Assembly: GCA_041602035.1 (NCBI GenBank)
Contig: JBFIHA010000001.1
Coordinates: 186,001-250,000, forward strand
Length of the DNA: 64,000 nucleotides
Reading direction: 5' to 3'
From: JAOTVV01 sp041602035
GTDB lineage: Bacteria; Gemmatimonadota; Gemmatimonadetes; Gemmatimonadales; GWC2-71-9
Made by a program: the position numbers and the translations under genes. The notes under the pieces were generated by a model. It saw nothing but the letters and a program-made list of their open reading frames with translations, searched no databases and had not been told where the DNA came from. This document shows positions 1-8,864 of this stretch, piece after piece. Position 1 is the first letter of the stretch, and every line of letters starts with the position of its first letter.

Positions 1-1323
1 GATCACGACGTCCCCATACCACGCGTCGGCGTACGTCCCCGCATAGTGGGCCAGCGGTAGTGACGGTCGCGAGGTGGTGTCGCGTTGTGTCGCCGCCCGC
101 CGGTCGGCGGACGCCATCAACCAGTCAGCTCGGGTGGTGACGGCCCGGTAGGCTTGGACCCAGTCGTGCGACGCGCCCAGGTAGTGGTCCAGAACCCGAT
201 ACGAGATTGCCCCGAACGCCGCGCCGGATTCCTGATTGGTCAGAACGGCCACTCCTAGACGGAGGTCGGGGATCATGGCCACCTTGGACACGTAGCCGGG
301 CAACCCGCCCGTGTGGGAGACGAGCTTTCGTCCCCGGTAGTCATTGACCTGAAATCCCAAGGCGTATGCCAGAAAGTTGGCTCGTAGCGGGGCCAACTCC
401 GGTGCGGGCGTCCCGCTGGGGATGGGCGTCACCATCGACCAGAGCTGCACGGTGCTAGCTGGAGCGAACAGCCGCGTGCCGTCGGCGAGGCGCCCCGAGT
501 CGAGCTGAACGATCATCCACTTCGCCATGTCGGTGGCGTTGGAGTTGATGCCACCGGCGGGATTGGTGTTGTCACTCAGGAACGGCGCGATGGGTCGGAC
601 GGCCCCGTCCACCCGCGCGTGCGTCGTCGCGACGTTGCCCACGAGTCCCGCGGCGGAATGTGTCACGTTGCTCCCGGTCATCCCGACCGGCATCAGGATG
701 CGCTCGGAGACGAAGTCCTCCCACGACTGCCCGCTCACCGCCTCGATCACCTCGCCCGCGATCAGATACAGCACGTTGTCGTATGCATAGGCACTCCGAA
801 AGCTTGTGACGAGGGGGAGGTGGCGGATCCGCCTGGCGATTTCCGCCCGGTCGTAGTCCGATTCCGGCCACCACAGAAGGTCGCCGGCCCCGAGCCCCAG
901 CCCGCTGCGGTGGACCAACAGGTCACGAACGGTGAGTTCTCGGGTTACGTAGGGGTCCGACAACTGGAACCAGGGGAGGTACCGCACCACCGGGGCGTCC
1001 CACTCGATGACGCCCTCCTCGACGAGCAACGCCAACGCCGTCGCCGTGAAAGCCTTGGTATTGGACGCGATGCCGAACAGCGTCTCCGCGTCGACCGGCG
1101 TGCGCTCACCGAGGGTTCGGACGCCGAAGCCCTTGGCGAGCACGACCTGGCCGTCTTTGACGATGGCCACGGCGATTCCCGGCACCTCGAAGGTCTCCAT
1201 GACGCGAGCCACATAGGGATCGAAGGCGGGCGGCATCGGACTTCGCTGCTGGGATACCACTTCGGGTGCGACGCTGATGTGAAGAACGATAGTGGCGACG
1301 ATGGCGTGTCTCATGTGGTTCAT
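1..1323 (-). CDS. Serine hydrolase, beta-lactamase class C family (3' end outside window)
   Basis: This is a secreted serine hydrolase of the class C beta-lactamase/DD-peptidase family, read from the minus strand and cut off by the left edge. After a short hydrophobic N-terminus come FGIASNTKAF, which holds the S-x-x-K nucleophile motif, and AYAYDNVLY, which holds the Y-x-N motif. The last visible residues (HYAGTYADAWYGDVVI) look like the start of the C-terminal DUF3471 beta domain often attached to these enzymes, so only that domain is lost. ATG 1323 is used, with GAGTGAG about 5 bp upstream; ATG 1314 is an alternative. The substrate cannot be told: such proteins include esterases, D-aminopeptidases and peptidoglycan hydrolases. 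A distant relative lies at 13250. Confidence 0.85.
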   Translation of the reverse strand, partial: MNHMRHAIVATIVLHISVAPEVVSQQRSPMPPAFDPYVARVMETFEVPGIAVAIVKDGQVVLAKGFGVRTLGERTPVDAETLFGIASNTKAFTATALALLVEEGVIEWDAPVVRYLPWFQLSDPYVTRELTVRDLLVHRSGLGLGAGDLLWWPESDYDRAEIARRIRHLPLVTSFRSAYAYDNVLYLIAGEVIEAVSGQSWEDFVSERILMPVGMTGSNVTHSAAGLVGNVATTHARVDGAVRPIAPFLSDNTNPAGGINSNATDMAKWMIVQLDSGRLADGTRLFAPASTVQLWSMVTPIPSGTPAPELAPLRANFLAYALGFQVNDYRGRKLVSHTGGLPGYVSKVAMIPDLRLGVAVLTNQESGAAFGAISYRVLDHYLGASHDWVQAYRAVTTRADWLMASADRRAATQRDTTSRPSLPLAHYAGTYADAWYGDVVI

Positions 1324-1505
1324 GTGTCTCACTCGCTGTGAATCCGTGTGATGGCGCTCTAACGATACGCCGCCTCGAGAGGAAAGTTTAGGGACGGGGG
1401 CGTGGAGTCCACCGGAGCGGCGACCCTCCCGCCGAGTGAGTCATGGGTCCATCTTACAGGTGCTCGACAACGGGGTTGCGAGCGGGACGACGCCGGAGGT
1501 GCGCG

Positions 1506-1598
1506 ATGGCGTATCCCAAGAAGCATCGCGGTCGCCGAAAGCAGGGCAGCCGCAAACGTCGGTCGCGGCGGAAGGGGCGCCGCACCCGCAGGCGGTAA
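1506..1598 (+). CDS. 30-residue Arg/Lys-rich peptide
   Basis: A short reading frame encodes 30 residues, of which 13 are Arg and 5 are Lys, with no acidic residue. It starts MAYPKKHRGRRKQ and ends in three Arg. A perfect GGAGG lies at 1495-1499, six bases before the ATG, which is one of the best ribosome-binding sites in the window. It sits alone between a divergent serine hydrolase and the S46 peptidase. Size and composition resemble tiny ribosomal proteins (bL34, bS22/AURKAIP1-COX24 type, THX) or nucleic-acid-binding peptides, but I cannot match it to any of them. Low-complexity Arg runs can arise by chance in GC-rich DNA, so the ribosome-binding site is the main argument. Confidence 0.6.
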   Translation: MAYPKKHRGRRKQGSRKRRSRRKGRRTRRR

Positions 1599-1688
1599 CG
1601 GCCGCGGGGCGTGACGACACGGGGCTCGGCGGTGGGTCGAGGTGAGTGGGCCGCGGAGCCGGGGTCCTTCTGCACTCTTGAGGGAATC

Positions 1689-3848
1689 ATGAAACGATCG
1701 TGGTTGGTGCTCCTCGCATTGGCGGGATCGACGGGAGTCTGCTCCGTATCCGCAACGGCACAGGTGGGCGGCGTCGGGCTCGATACGATCCGCGCGGGTC
1801 GGTTCGACAACGGGAAGATGTGGACCTTCGAGTACGCACCGAAGGCGTACTTCTCCGAGACCTATGGATTCACCGCGGACGACGCCTGGTTCGAGCGTGC
1901 GCGCCTCTCGGCGCTCCGGATTCCCGGATGCTCGTCGTCGTTCGTTTCGCCCTACGGACTCATGGTGACCAATCACCACTGCGTGCGAGGCGCGGTCGCC
2001 CGCGTGACGCAGGAGGGTGAAACGCTGCTCGACAGTGGCTTTGTGGCACGCACGCTTGACGAGGAGCGTCCCATTCTCGGTTACTACGCCGACCAGTTGC
2101 TGGCGGTAGCGGATGTGAGCGACGAAGTGTTCGCTGCCGTGGACCAGGTGCCCGAAGCCGAGCGGGCTGAGGCGCGTATGGATGCCCTCCGCAGCATCGA
2201 GACGCGCCTACGCGCGCAGCACGCGGCGCTCGGTGATCAGATCCGGGTTCAGATCATTGGGCTCTACAACGGGGGCCGGTATTCGGCATACGTCTTCCGC
2301 CGGTTCAGTGATATCCGGCTCGTGGCGGCGGCTGAGTTGCAGATGGGCTTTTTCGGCGGCGACCCAGACAATTTCACCTACCCGCGGTACGCGCTCGACT
2401 TCGCGTTCCTCCGGGTGTATCAAGACGGCGAACCGTACCGGACGAACCACTACTTCGGCTGGGGCACCGACGGTGTCGAAGAGGGCGACGTCGTCTTCGT
2501 GATCGGCAATCCGGGTCCCACCAACCGACTCGCCACCGTGGCGCAACTCGAGTTCCAGCGCGATGTGTTCGTACCCGCAGCCGTCGGGTTCCTCACGAGT
2601 CGGCTCGGCGCAATGCGCGACTTCCAGCGCGCGTTCCCCCTTGAGGCTGAGGCGCTCGATCTCCGGAACCGCTCGTTCAGCCTGTCCAATTCGCTGAAAG
2701 CCAACACGGGGCGGCTCGCCGCGCTCAGAGATCCCACGATCATGGCACGCCGCCTCGACGCCGAGCGCGCGCTGCAGGTGACGATCACCGGGCGCACCGA
2801 TCTCCAGAGTCGGTTTGGCGACGTGGTCGACCGGCTGGCGACCATCCAGCAGCAGAAGCAAGCGTGGGCACGGGACCTCGGCGCGTTCTACGGGTTCGGC
2901 AGTGCCTCGGCATCGGCAGCCCTCGAGCGCCGGGCCACGGCCGCCTATGCGTATCTCGATGCGCGGCGGGCGGGAGCGACCCTCGATACGCTCGTTGCCC
3001 TACGAACTGAGCTGGAGCGAATCCCCGACTTCCCGCGAGATCTGGAGCATAGGCTGCTCGCCGCGCGACTCGCCGACTACGAGCGTTACCTGGGGGCCGA
3101 CGATCCGATCGCGCGCGCCGCACTCGGCGGGCTCAGGCCGTTTGCGGCCGCCGCGGCCCTCATGGAGCGGTCGGTGTTGCACAGTCAGGCGGCCGTCGTG
3201 AGCGCCCTGGCCGAAGATCGACTCACGATGCAGGACCCGGCGGTGCAGGTGGCGGCACAGGTCATGCCTCGGTTTATGCGGTATCAGGAAGCGATCGCTG
3301 CGCTGTTCGCCGCCGAGCGCGAGCTGGCCGAGGACTTGGGTCGTGCGCGGTTCGCGGTGTACGGCGGGAGCGTACCGCCCGATGCCTCGTCCTCACCGCG
3401 GATCACCGACGGCGTGGTCCTGCCGTACGAGTACAATGGCACGCTGGCTCCGGTCTACACCACGTTCTACGGGATGTACAACCTGTTCCATGCCTTCGGG
3501 CCGGGCACCGATTGGGAGCTGCCGTACCGGTGGCGCACACCGCCGGCGGGGCTCGACCTGGGCACGCCACTCAATTTCATCTCGACCGCCGACACCTACG
3601 GCGGGAACTCCGGCTCGCCGGCGGTGACGAAGGACCTCGCGATTGTTGGCCTCAACTTCGACCGCAACATCCAGGGACTGTCGCGCGATTTCATCTATCT
3701 GCCGGAGCGCGGGCGAAACATCATGGTGGACGTGCGGGCCATTCAGGCGGCGCTGGATCACGCCTACGACGCCGATCGCATTCTCATGGAGGCGACGACC
3801 GGCGACTTGTATCGGACGGAGGCGGAGGCGGACGCCGTCAGGCGGTAG
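1689..3848 (+). CDS. S46 family dipeptidyl-peptidase, DPP11-like
   Basis: A secreted or periplasmic serine exopeptidase (719 residues) that should release dipeptides from peptide N-termini. A signal peptide (MKRSWLVLLALAG...SATAQ) fixes the start at ATG 1689, preceded by GAGGGA. The chymotrypsin-like triad is recognisable from the His motif TNHHC (residues 94-98) and the Ser motif GGNSGSP (Ser641). Eighteen residues after that Ser, in the motif GLNFDRN, is Arg659. In the S46 family this position separates DPP11 (Arg, acidic P1) from DPP7 (Gly, hydrophobic P1), so cleavage after Asp/Glu is predicted. Length fits the family (about 700-720). It is monocistronic, facing a membrane protein gene on the other strand. 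Confidence 0.93.
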   Translation: MKRSWLVLLALAGSTGVCSVSATAQVGGVGLDTIRAGRFDNGKMWTFEYAPKAYFSETYGFTADDAWFERARLSALRIPGCSSSFVSPYGLMVTNHHCVRGAVARVTQEGETLLDSGFVARTLDEERPILGYYADQLLAVADVSDEVFAAVDQVPEAERAEARMDALRSIETRLRAQHAALGDQIRVQIIGLYNGGRYSAYVFRRFSDIRLVAAAELQMGFFGGDPDNFTYPRYALDFAFLRVYQDGEPYRTNHYFGWGTDGVEEGDVVFVIGNPGPTNRLATVAQLEFQRDVFVPAAVGFLTSRLGAMRDFQRAFPLEAEALDLRNRSFSLSNSLKANTGRLAALRDPTIMARRLDAERALQVTITGRTDLQSRFGDVVDRLATIQQQKQAWARDLGAFYGFGSASASAALERRATAAYAYLDARRAGATLDTLVALRTELERIPDFPRDLEHRLLAARLADYERYLGADDPIARAALGGLRPFAAAAALMERSVLHSQAAVVSALAEDRLTMQDPAVQVAAQVMPRFMRYQEAIAALFAAERELAEDLGRARFAVYGGSVPPDASSSPRITDGVVLPYEYNGTLAPVYTTFYGMYNLFHAFGPGTDWELPYRWRTPPAGLDLGTPLNFISTADTYGGNSGSPAVTKDLAIVGLNFDRNIQGLSRDFIYLPERGRNIMVDVRAIQAALDHAYDADRILMEATTGDLYRTEAEADAVRR

Positions 3849-3938
3849 CGCGTCGAAGAGCGTCGAGCAGCATCAAGCGGGCGGCCAGGTGGGGCGCCCG
3901 CTCGAGTTCGGTCGGCGTTGACTGCAAGCCGGGTTCCG

Positions 3939-4640
3939 TCAGGACTTGTCGTGCTTCGTGGCCAGCGTGATGTACGCCAGGAGCTTCGCCGCCGCATAGC
4001 GGTACGACCGCTCCCGGAACGCCAAGTAACAGACGGCGGCCGCCAGGATGCTCAGCAGAAACAGCTGCGTCCGGATGATAGGGAATGGCCCGATCGCGCC
4101 GGCCCCGTCGAGGGCCACGATCGGTCCCCACAGGGGGAGCACGATGGCAAAGGCGGCCGATGGCAGAATGAAGCCGCGCGCCAGTCGATACTGGTCTCGG
4201 TAGACCTGGATGGCGCGGTACAGATCGATCGAGCGGTGCAGGACCGAGAACTCGATCGCATGCATCACGGCGGTGGCAGTGTACACCTTGGGCGGCGGCT
4301 CTGGGTTGAACACGTCGTTGTACTTCGGGCCACCGGGGTACAGCTCCTGGATCCCAGCCGCTTCCATCCGACGCCGCACCGAATCACTCGAGAGGACTTC
4401 TCGGATCCAGTTGAGCTTGACCCGATGGAATGCGGCCTTGGAAACCGTGTGCATCAGCACGCCGAGTGCGACCGAGGCCGTGAACAGCACCACGATCCCC
4501 ACGGTGATCTGCATCCCGCTCCAGTCGGGGCGCCCCTCGATGTTGAAGGTCGGTGAGGCAACGTCGAAGAGCACGATCACCCACAGCATCGTGTAGATGC
4601 CTTGGACGAGGGTGGTGATGCCGAGAGAGAAGGGACGCAT
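3939..4640 (-). CDS. Predicted four-helix membrane protein of unknown function
   Basis: I do not recognise this 233-residue protein. It has two hydrophobic segments near the N-terminus (about residues 8-25 and 45-65), a polar middle containing YPGGPKYNDVFNPEPPPKVY, and two more hydrophobic segments near the C-terminus (about 157-175 and 190-208), then a basic tail. This suggests four transmembrane helices with a central domain of about 90 residues. GGAG lies about 8 bp upstream of ATG 4640. It converges on the S46 peptidase and diverges from the ALDH gene, so no operon partner suggests a role. Confidence 0.75.
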   Translation of the reverse strand: MRPFSLGITTLVQGIYTMLWVIVLFDVASPTFNIEGRPDWSGMQITVGIVVLFTASVALGVLMHTVSKAAFHRVKLNWIREVLSSDSVRRRMEAAGIQELYPGGPKYNDVFNPEPPPKVYTATAVMHAIEFSVLHRSIDLYRAIQVYRDQYRLARGFILPSAAFAIVLPLWGPIVALDGAGAIGPFPIIRTQLFLLSILAAAVCYLAFRERSYRYAAAKLLAYITLATKHDKS

Positions 4641-4683
4641 CGATGAATCTCCGGACTCGAGTAGTGCCCGCGCCCGCGGGGTC

Positions 4684-4728
4684 GGCGGCAGCGCCTCGAT
4701 CAGGCAGTCTGACCCGATCGCTGCCGCC
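4684..4728. other. Long bulged hairpin in divergent intergenic region
   Basis: Within the 237-bp region between the divergent genes starting at 4640 and 4878, the arms 4684-4692 plus 4698-4701 and 4716-4728 pair over 13 bp with a four-base bulge (CCTC) and a 14-base loop. There is no T-run on either side, so a standard terminator is unlikely. It could be a leader RNA structure or a protein-binding site for either gene. I see no clear promoter hexamers here beyond a lone TAGAAT at 4802-4807. Confidence 0.4.
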
Positions 4729-4877
4729 CTAAGCTAGGCACGAGTGGCGAATTGGGCCAGCGCTTTGGGAGAGGTCGGTAGCCCACCACCACCGAACATG
4801 CTAGAATCCTGAGCCGGCGAGCGCATAATGCCGGTCGATCTCCATCGTAAACACGAATCCAGACTACAGGTGCGGTG

Positions 4878-6458
4878 ATGGGTAAGAAAGCAGCGAACAA
4901 GCGTCCTGGTTTCCTCGCGACGCTCGGCATCGAGGACGTGAACCCCGGCGGGTTTGGTGGGAAGTGGATGGGGTCGGGCCCGGAGCAGCAGGTCACCACC
5001 CCGATCGACGGCTCCATGATCGCGACGGTGCAGCAGGTCAACGAGGCGGAATACGACGCGATCATCGATGCGGCGCACCGTGCGTTCCTCGCATGGCGCA
5101 AAGTCCCGGCGCCCAGACGCGGGGAGGTGGTGCGACAACTCGGCAATCGGTTGCGCGAGGTGAAGCACGAACTGGGCAAGCTGGTGACGCTCGAGATGGG
5201 CAAGATCCTGCCCGAAGGTGAGGGCGAGGTGCAGGAGATGATCGATATCTGCGACTTCGCTGTGGGTCTCTCGCGCCAGCTCTATGGCCTCTCGATGCAC
5301 TCCGAGCGGCCCGACCACCGCATGATGGAGCAGTGGCACCCGCTCGGCGTGGTGGGTGTGATCAGCGCGTTCAACTTCCCGGTGGCGGTCTGGAGCTGGA
5401 ACACCGCCATCGCGGCGGTATGCGGGGACAGCGTGGTATGGAAACCCTCCAGCCAGACGCCGCTCACGGCCATCGCCTGCACCAAGATCGCTGAGCAAGT
5501 GGCGCGGGAGAACGACGTCGACCCGGCCGTCTTCTCGCTCGTGATCGGCCGAGGATCCAGCATCGGCGACCGGTTGCTCCAAGACACGCGCATCCCCCTC
5601 GTGTCGGCGACCGGAAGCTGCCGGGTGGGACGTCGGGTGGCCGAAGTGGTGGGCACGCGGTTCGGGCGCACGATCCTTGAGCTGGGCGGCAATAACGCGA
5701 TCATCGTGACGCCGTACGCGAATCTCGATCTGGCCGAACGCGCCATCCTGTTCGGCGCGGTCGGCACGGCCGGGCAACGGTGCACCAGCACGCGCCGCAT
5801 CATCGTGCACGCGTCGCTCAAGGATCAGCTGGTGAAGCGCCTGGTGAAGGCGTATGAGGGTATCGCCATCGGCGATCCGCGCAAACCCGAGACGCTCATG
5901 GGGCCCCTCGTAACCAAGAGCGCCGTACAGGACCTACAGAACGCCATCGCGCAGGTGAAGAAGGAGGGCGGGAAGATCCTTTATGGAGGCGAGCCGCTAA
6001 ACGGTTCGCAGTACCCGGGTGGGCACTATGTGAAGCCGTGCATCGCCGAGGCGAAGAACGCATTCGCGATCGTTCAGGAAGAGACCTTTGCGCCGATCCT
6101 CTACATTATCTCCTACGGGAAGAAGGCATCGAATCCACAGCAGGCCGTCGACGAGCTGGAGGAGGCGATCGCCTACCACAACGGCGTGCCACAGGGCCTG
6201 TCGTCGGCGATTTTCACCGAGCACCTGCGGGAGGCGGAGCTGTTCCTTTCTGCTCGTGGCTCGGACTGCGGCATCGCGAATGTGAACATCGGGACCAGCG
6301 GGGCCGAGATCGGCGGCGCGTTCGGTGGCGAAAAAGAAACGGGCGGCGGCCGCGAGTCCGGCTCGGACGCCTGGAAGGCCTACATGCGGCGCCAGACCAA
6401 TACGATCAACTGGAGCACCGAGCTTCCATTGGCGCAGGGCATCACGTTCGGCGACTGA
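4878..6458 (+). CDS. ALDH7-family aldehyde dehydrogenase (alpha-aminoadipic semialdehyde / piperideine-6-carboxylate type)
   Basis: An NAD(P)-dependent aldehyde dehydrogenase of 526 residues. The catalytic pair is Glu268 in TILELGGNN and Cys302 in GQRCTS. The sequence ISAFNFPVAVWSWN with GDSVVWKPS and the flanking sequence are characteristic of the antiquitin/ALDH7 group, which oxidises alpha-aminoadipic semialdehyde (in equilibrium with piperideine-6-carboxylate) in lysine degradation. The C-terminus keeps GGAFGGEKETGGGRESGSD. ATG 4878 is chosen over the in-frame GTG at 4875 because AGG at 4868-4870 is better spaced for it. No lysine-pathway gene is adjacent; a saccharopine-dehydrogenase-like gene lies 28 kb away at 32619. 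The family is secure; the exact substrate is inferred. Confidence 0.9.
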   Translation: MGKKAANKRPGFLATLGIEDVNPGGFGGKWMGSGPEQQVTTPIDGSMIATVQQVNEAEYDAIIDAAHRAFLAWRKVPAPRRGEVVRQLGNRLREVKHELGKLVTLEMGKILPEGEGEVQEMIDICDFAVGLSRQLYGLSMHSERPDHRMMEQWHPLGVVGVISAFNFPVAVWSWNTAIAAVCGDSVVWKPSSQTPLTAIACTKIAEQVARENDVDPAVFSLVIGRGSSIGDRLLQDTRIPLVSATGSCRVGRRVAEVVGTRFGRTILELGGNNAIIVTPYANLDLAERAILFGAVGTAGQRCTSTRRIIVHASLKDQLVKRLVKAYEGIAIGDPRKPETLMGPLVTKSAVQDLQNAIAQVKKEGGKILYGGEPLNGSQYPGGHYVKPCIAEAKNAFAIVQEETFAPILYIISYGKKASNPQQAVDELEEAIAYHNGVPQGLSSAIFTEHLREAELFLSARGSDCGIANVNIGTSGAEIGGAFGGEKETGGGRESGSDAWKAYMRRQTNTINWSTELPLAQGITFGD

Positions 6459-6502
6459 TCCAGTGATCGAGAGGTCGAGAGAGCGGAAGGGCCCGGCGCG
6501 CC

Positions 6503-7453
6503 TCAGGGTGTGTCGGGCCCGTCGGTTGCCTGGGATGGGGTGGGTGGCGCACCGGCCGTTCCAGTACGCGCCTCCCACTCGTCCAGCGAGCGCGGCCAGT
6601 CGTCCTTGAGTAGGCGGGACAACGCCCGGTCTGCGAAGACCTTCCCGCCCGTCTGGCACTCGGCGCAGTAGTTCACCTCGTTCTCCGCATACCGGATCCG
6701 TTGCACCGGCGATCCGCACGCGGGGCACGGCTGGCGATAGCGGCCGTGGACGGCCATCCCGTCGCGAAAGGCCGTCACCTTGGTTGGGAACCCCTCACCG
6801 GTGTGGCGGCGCAGGCGATCGATCCACTCGAGCAGCGTGGAGCGCACTGCGCGGTGGAGACGCTCGATCTCCTCGGGCGAGAGTCTGGAGGTGAGGGCCA
6901 AGGGCGAGAGGCGTGCAGTGTGGAGGATCTCGTCGGAATAGGCGTTCCCGATCCCGCTGAACAGCCGCGGGTCGGTGAGGGCCCGCTTGAGCGTGTGGTT
7001 CTCGCCGGTGAGGCGCCGACGAAACGCGGCAAGATCCGCCTCGACAGCGTCGATACCCCCCGCATCGTGCATCATCAGTTGGCCGCGGCCCTGTGCCACA
7101 TGCAGCGAGGCACGGCGCTTCTTGCCGGCTTCCGTCAGCACCAGTGATCCGGTGGCGAAATCGAACGCGGCGAGGCCCCTGCCTTTGGGGATCGGGGCGC
7201 CGGCCGGCCGCCACGCGAGCCTCCCCGCGATCATGAGGTGCAGCACCACGAACAGTTCAGCTTCGAGTGCCAACACGATACGCTTGCCGAGCCGCTCCAC
7301 TCCCCGCACCACGCGGCCCTCGGCCGCCGATGGGGGCGGATCGACGGAGCGGAGCACGAACGGTTTGGCAATCCGGATCCGGTCGAGCCGCTGGCCTACG
7401 ATCCGCGATTCGAGGGCTTCGATGTAGATGATGATGTCCGGGAACTCAGGCAC
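6503..7453 (-). CDS. mutM: Fpg/Nei-family DNA glycosylase
   Basis: A base-excision repair glycosylase/AP lyase for oxidised purines or pyrimidines (316 residues). After removal of Met, the N-terminal Pro and Glu (PEFPD) are the catalytic nucleophile and acid. A conserved Lys follows in RLGKRIVLAL, the helix-two-turn-helix contains GIGNAYSDEIL, and the C-terminal zinc finger is CPAC-x16-CAEC. The start reads PEFPDI rather than the common PELPEV, a variant seen in a side branch of the family, so it may be a Nei-like relative rather than orthodox MutM. A 30-residue proline-rich tail follows the zinc finger. It lies 32 bp downstream of the symporter gene and is probably cotranscribed with it. Confidence 0.88.
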   Translation of the reverse strand: MPEFPDIIIYIEALESRIVGQRLDRIRIAKPFVLRSVDPPPSAAEGRVVRGVERLGKRIVLALEAELFVVLHLMIAGRLAWRPAGAPIPKGRGLAAFDFATGSLVLTEAGKKRRASLHVAQGRGQLMMHDAGGIDAVEADLAAFRRRLTGENHTLKRALTDPRLFSGIGNAYSDEILHTARLSPLALTSRLSPEEIERLHRAVRSTLLEWIDRLRRHTGEGFPTKVTAFRDGMAVHGRYRQPCPACGSPVQRIRYAENEVNYCAECQTGGKVFADRALSRLLKDDWPRSLDEWEARTGTAGAPPTPSQATDGPDTP

Positions 7454-7485
7454 GTCGGGCCGCTCGCGTCGTCAACACCGTCGCG

Positions 7486-8703
7486 TCATCCCGGTGTCAG
7501 CACCTCTTCGCCCTCGAGCGTCGCCACGATCACTGCGCCACAGGAATCGCTCAGCACGTTGACCGTGGTGCGGAACATGTCGAGTACCCGGTCCACAGCG
7601 AGGATGAGGGCGACTCCCTCGAGCGGGAGCCCGACCGCCGCCAAGATGATCGACATCATGACCATACCGGACATCGGTACCGATGCCGCGCCGATCGATG
7701 CGAGGAGTGCGGTCAGCACGATGACGAGCTGCTGATCGAACGAGAGCGCGAACCCGTACACCTGCGCGATGAAGATGACGGCCACACACTCGTAGAGTGC
7801 CGTGCCGTCCATGTTCACCGTGGCCCCGATCGGCAACACGAAGGAGGAAATCTTCTCCGAGACTTTGGAATGACCCGTCACCGCCTCCATGGTCAGCGGC
7901 AGGGTGACGATGGTCGAGCAAGTGGAAAACGCCGTCACCAGCGCGGGCGGCATCCCCTTGTAGTGTCGGAATGGGTTCCGACGGGTCACCAGATACACGA
8001 GCGTCGGCAACGTCACGGTCGCGTGGATGAACAGCCCGATGAGCACGACGACGAAATAGAATCCCAGCGACCGAAACGCGTCAAAACCGATGGTCGCCAC
8101 GATGCGCGCATTGATCCCGAACACACCAAGCGGCGCCGTCCAGATCACCAAGCGGGTCAGCTTCATCATCGCGTGGAACGCGCCGTGAAAGAAATCGCCC
8201 AGCTGGCTTCGATGCGGCTCGTCGAGCCGCGTCACGAAATAGCCGAACAGGATGCAGAAGAAGATCACCGGCATCACCTGTCCCTCGGCAATCGCCTGGA
8301 ACGGGTTTTCCGGGATGATGTCCATGATGATGTCGCCCACGCTCTGCTGCGCCGCGGGAATGACCTCGACGTCCTCTTGCAGTTGAATCGTCGAGCCGAC
8401 CCCCGGCCGGAAGATGTTCACCAGAATCTGGCCGGTGAGGATCGCCAGCAGGCTGCTCGTGATGTAGTAGGCGAAGGTCTTGGCGCCCAGGATCTCGAGG
8501 TTCTTCTTCTCCCCGACGCTGATCACTGCCGAGGTGAGCGACGTGATGATGAGCGGCATGATGGCCATCCGCAGGAGCCGCAGGAACACCTCGGCGAGCG
8601 GATCGGCCAGGGCCACGATCGGCTCGCCCACGACGGCGCCCGCGATCAGGCCGGCGAACAGACCGACGAAGATCCAGAACGTGAGGGAGCGAAGCAGACG
8701 CAT
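7486..8703 (-). CDS. Dicarboxylate/amino acid:cation symporter (DAACS family)
   Basis: An inner-membrane sodium- or proton-coupled symporter for C4-dicarboxylates or glutamate/aspartate. Hydrophobic segments run through the whole protein. The motif NMDGTALYE in the unwound TM7 region and the serine-rich hairpin SIGAASVPMSG mark the DctA/GltP fold. The ATG at 8703 (405 residues, starting MRLLRSLTFWIF) is preferred because the first membrane helix begins there; an upstream ATG at 8751 would add 16 polar residues. Neither has a convincing ribosome-binding site. It precedes the Fpg gene on the same strand. Confidence 0.9.
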   Translation of the reverse strand: MRLLRSLTFWIFVGLFAGLIAGAVVGEPIVALADPLAEVFLRLLRMAIMPLIITSLTSAVISVGEKKNLEILGAKTFAYYITSSLLAILTGQILVNIFRPGVGSTIQLQEDVEVIPAAQQSVGDIIMDIIPENPFQAIAEGQVMPVIFFCILFGYFVTRLDEPHRSQLGDFFHGAFHAMMKLTRLVIWTAPLGVFGINARIVATIGFDAFRSLGFYFVVVLIGLFIHATVTLPTLVYLVTRRNPFRHYKGMPPALVTAFSTCSTIVTLPLTMEAVTGHSKVSEKISSFVLPIGATVNMDGTALYECVAVIFIAQVYGFALSFDQQLVIVLTALLASIGAASVPMSGMVMMSIILAAVGLPLEGVALILAVDRVLDMFRTTVNVLSDSCGAVIVATLEGEEVLTPG

Positions 8704-8864
8704 GGCAGAGAATAGTGCACCCGTGGCTCGGGGAGGGGAACCACGGCTCATCCGTGCCGCGGTGGCGGCAGGGCACCGTCTGAACTCCCACGGGTATCAG
8801 GTTCCAAGCGCCACCGCCCTCGGCATCGTGGGCTGGTGCTGGACCTCAACGGGAGTGACGACGG

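Noticed and set aside
6489..6520. Inverted repeat GGGCCCG/CGGGCCC at the end of the ALDH and Fpg genes
   Set aside because: Seven-bp stem with an 18-base loop, no T-run, and it overlaps the Fpg coding end; too weak to call a terminator.
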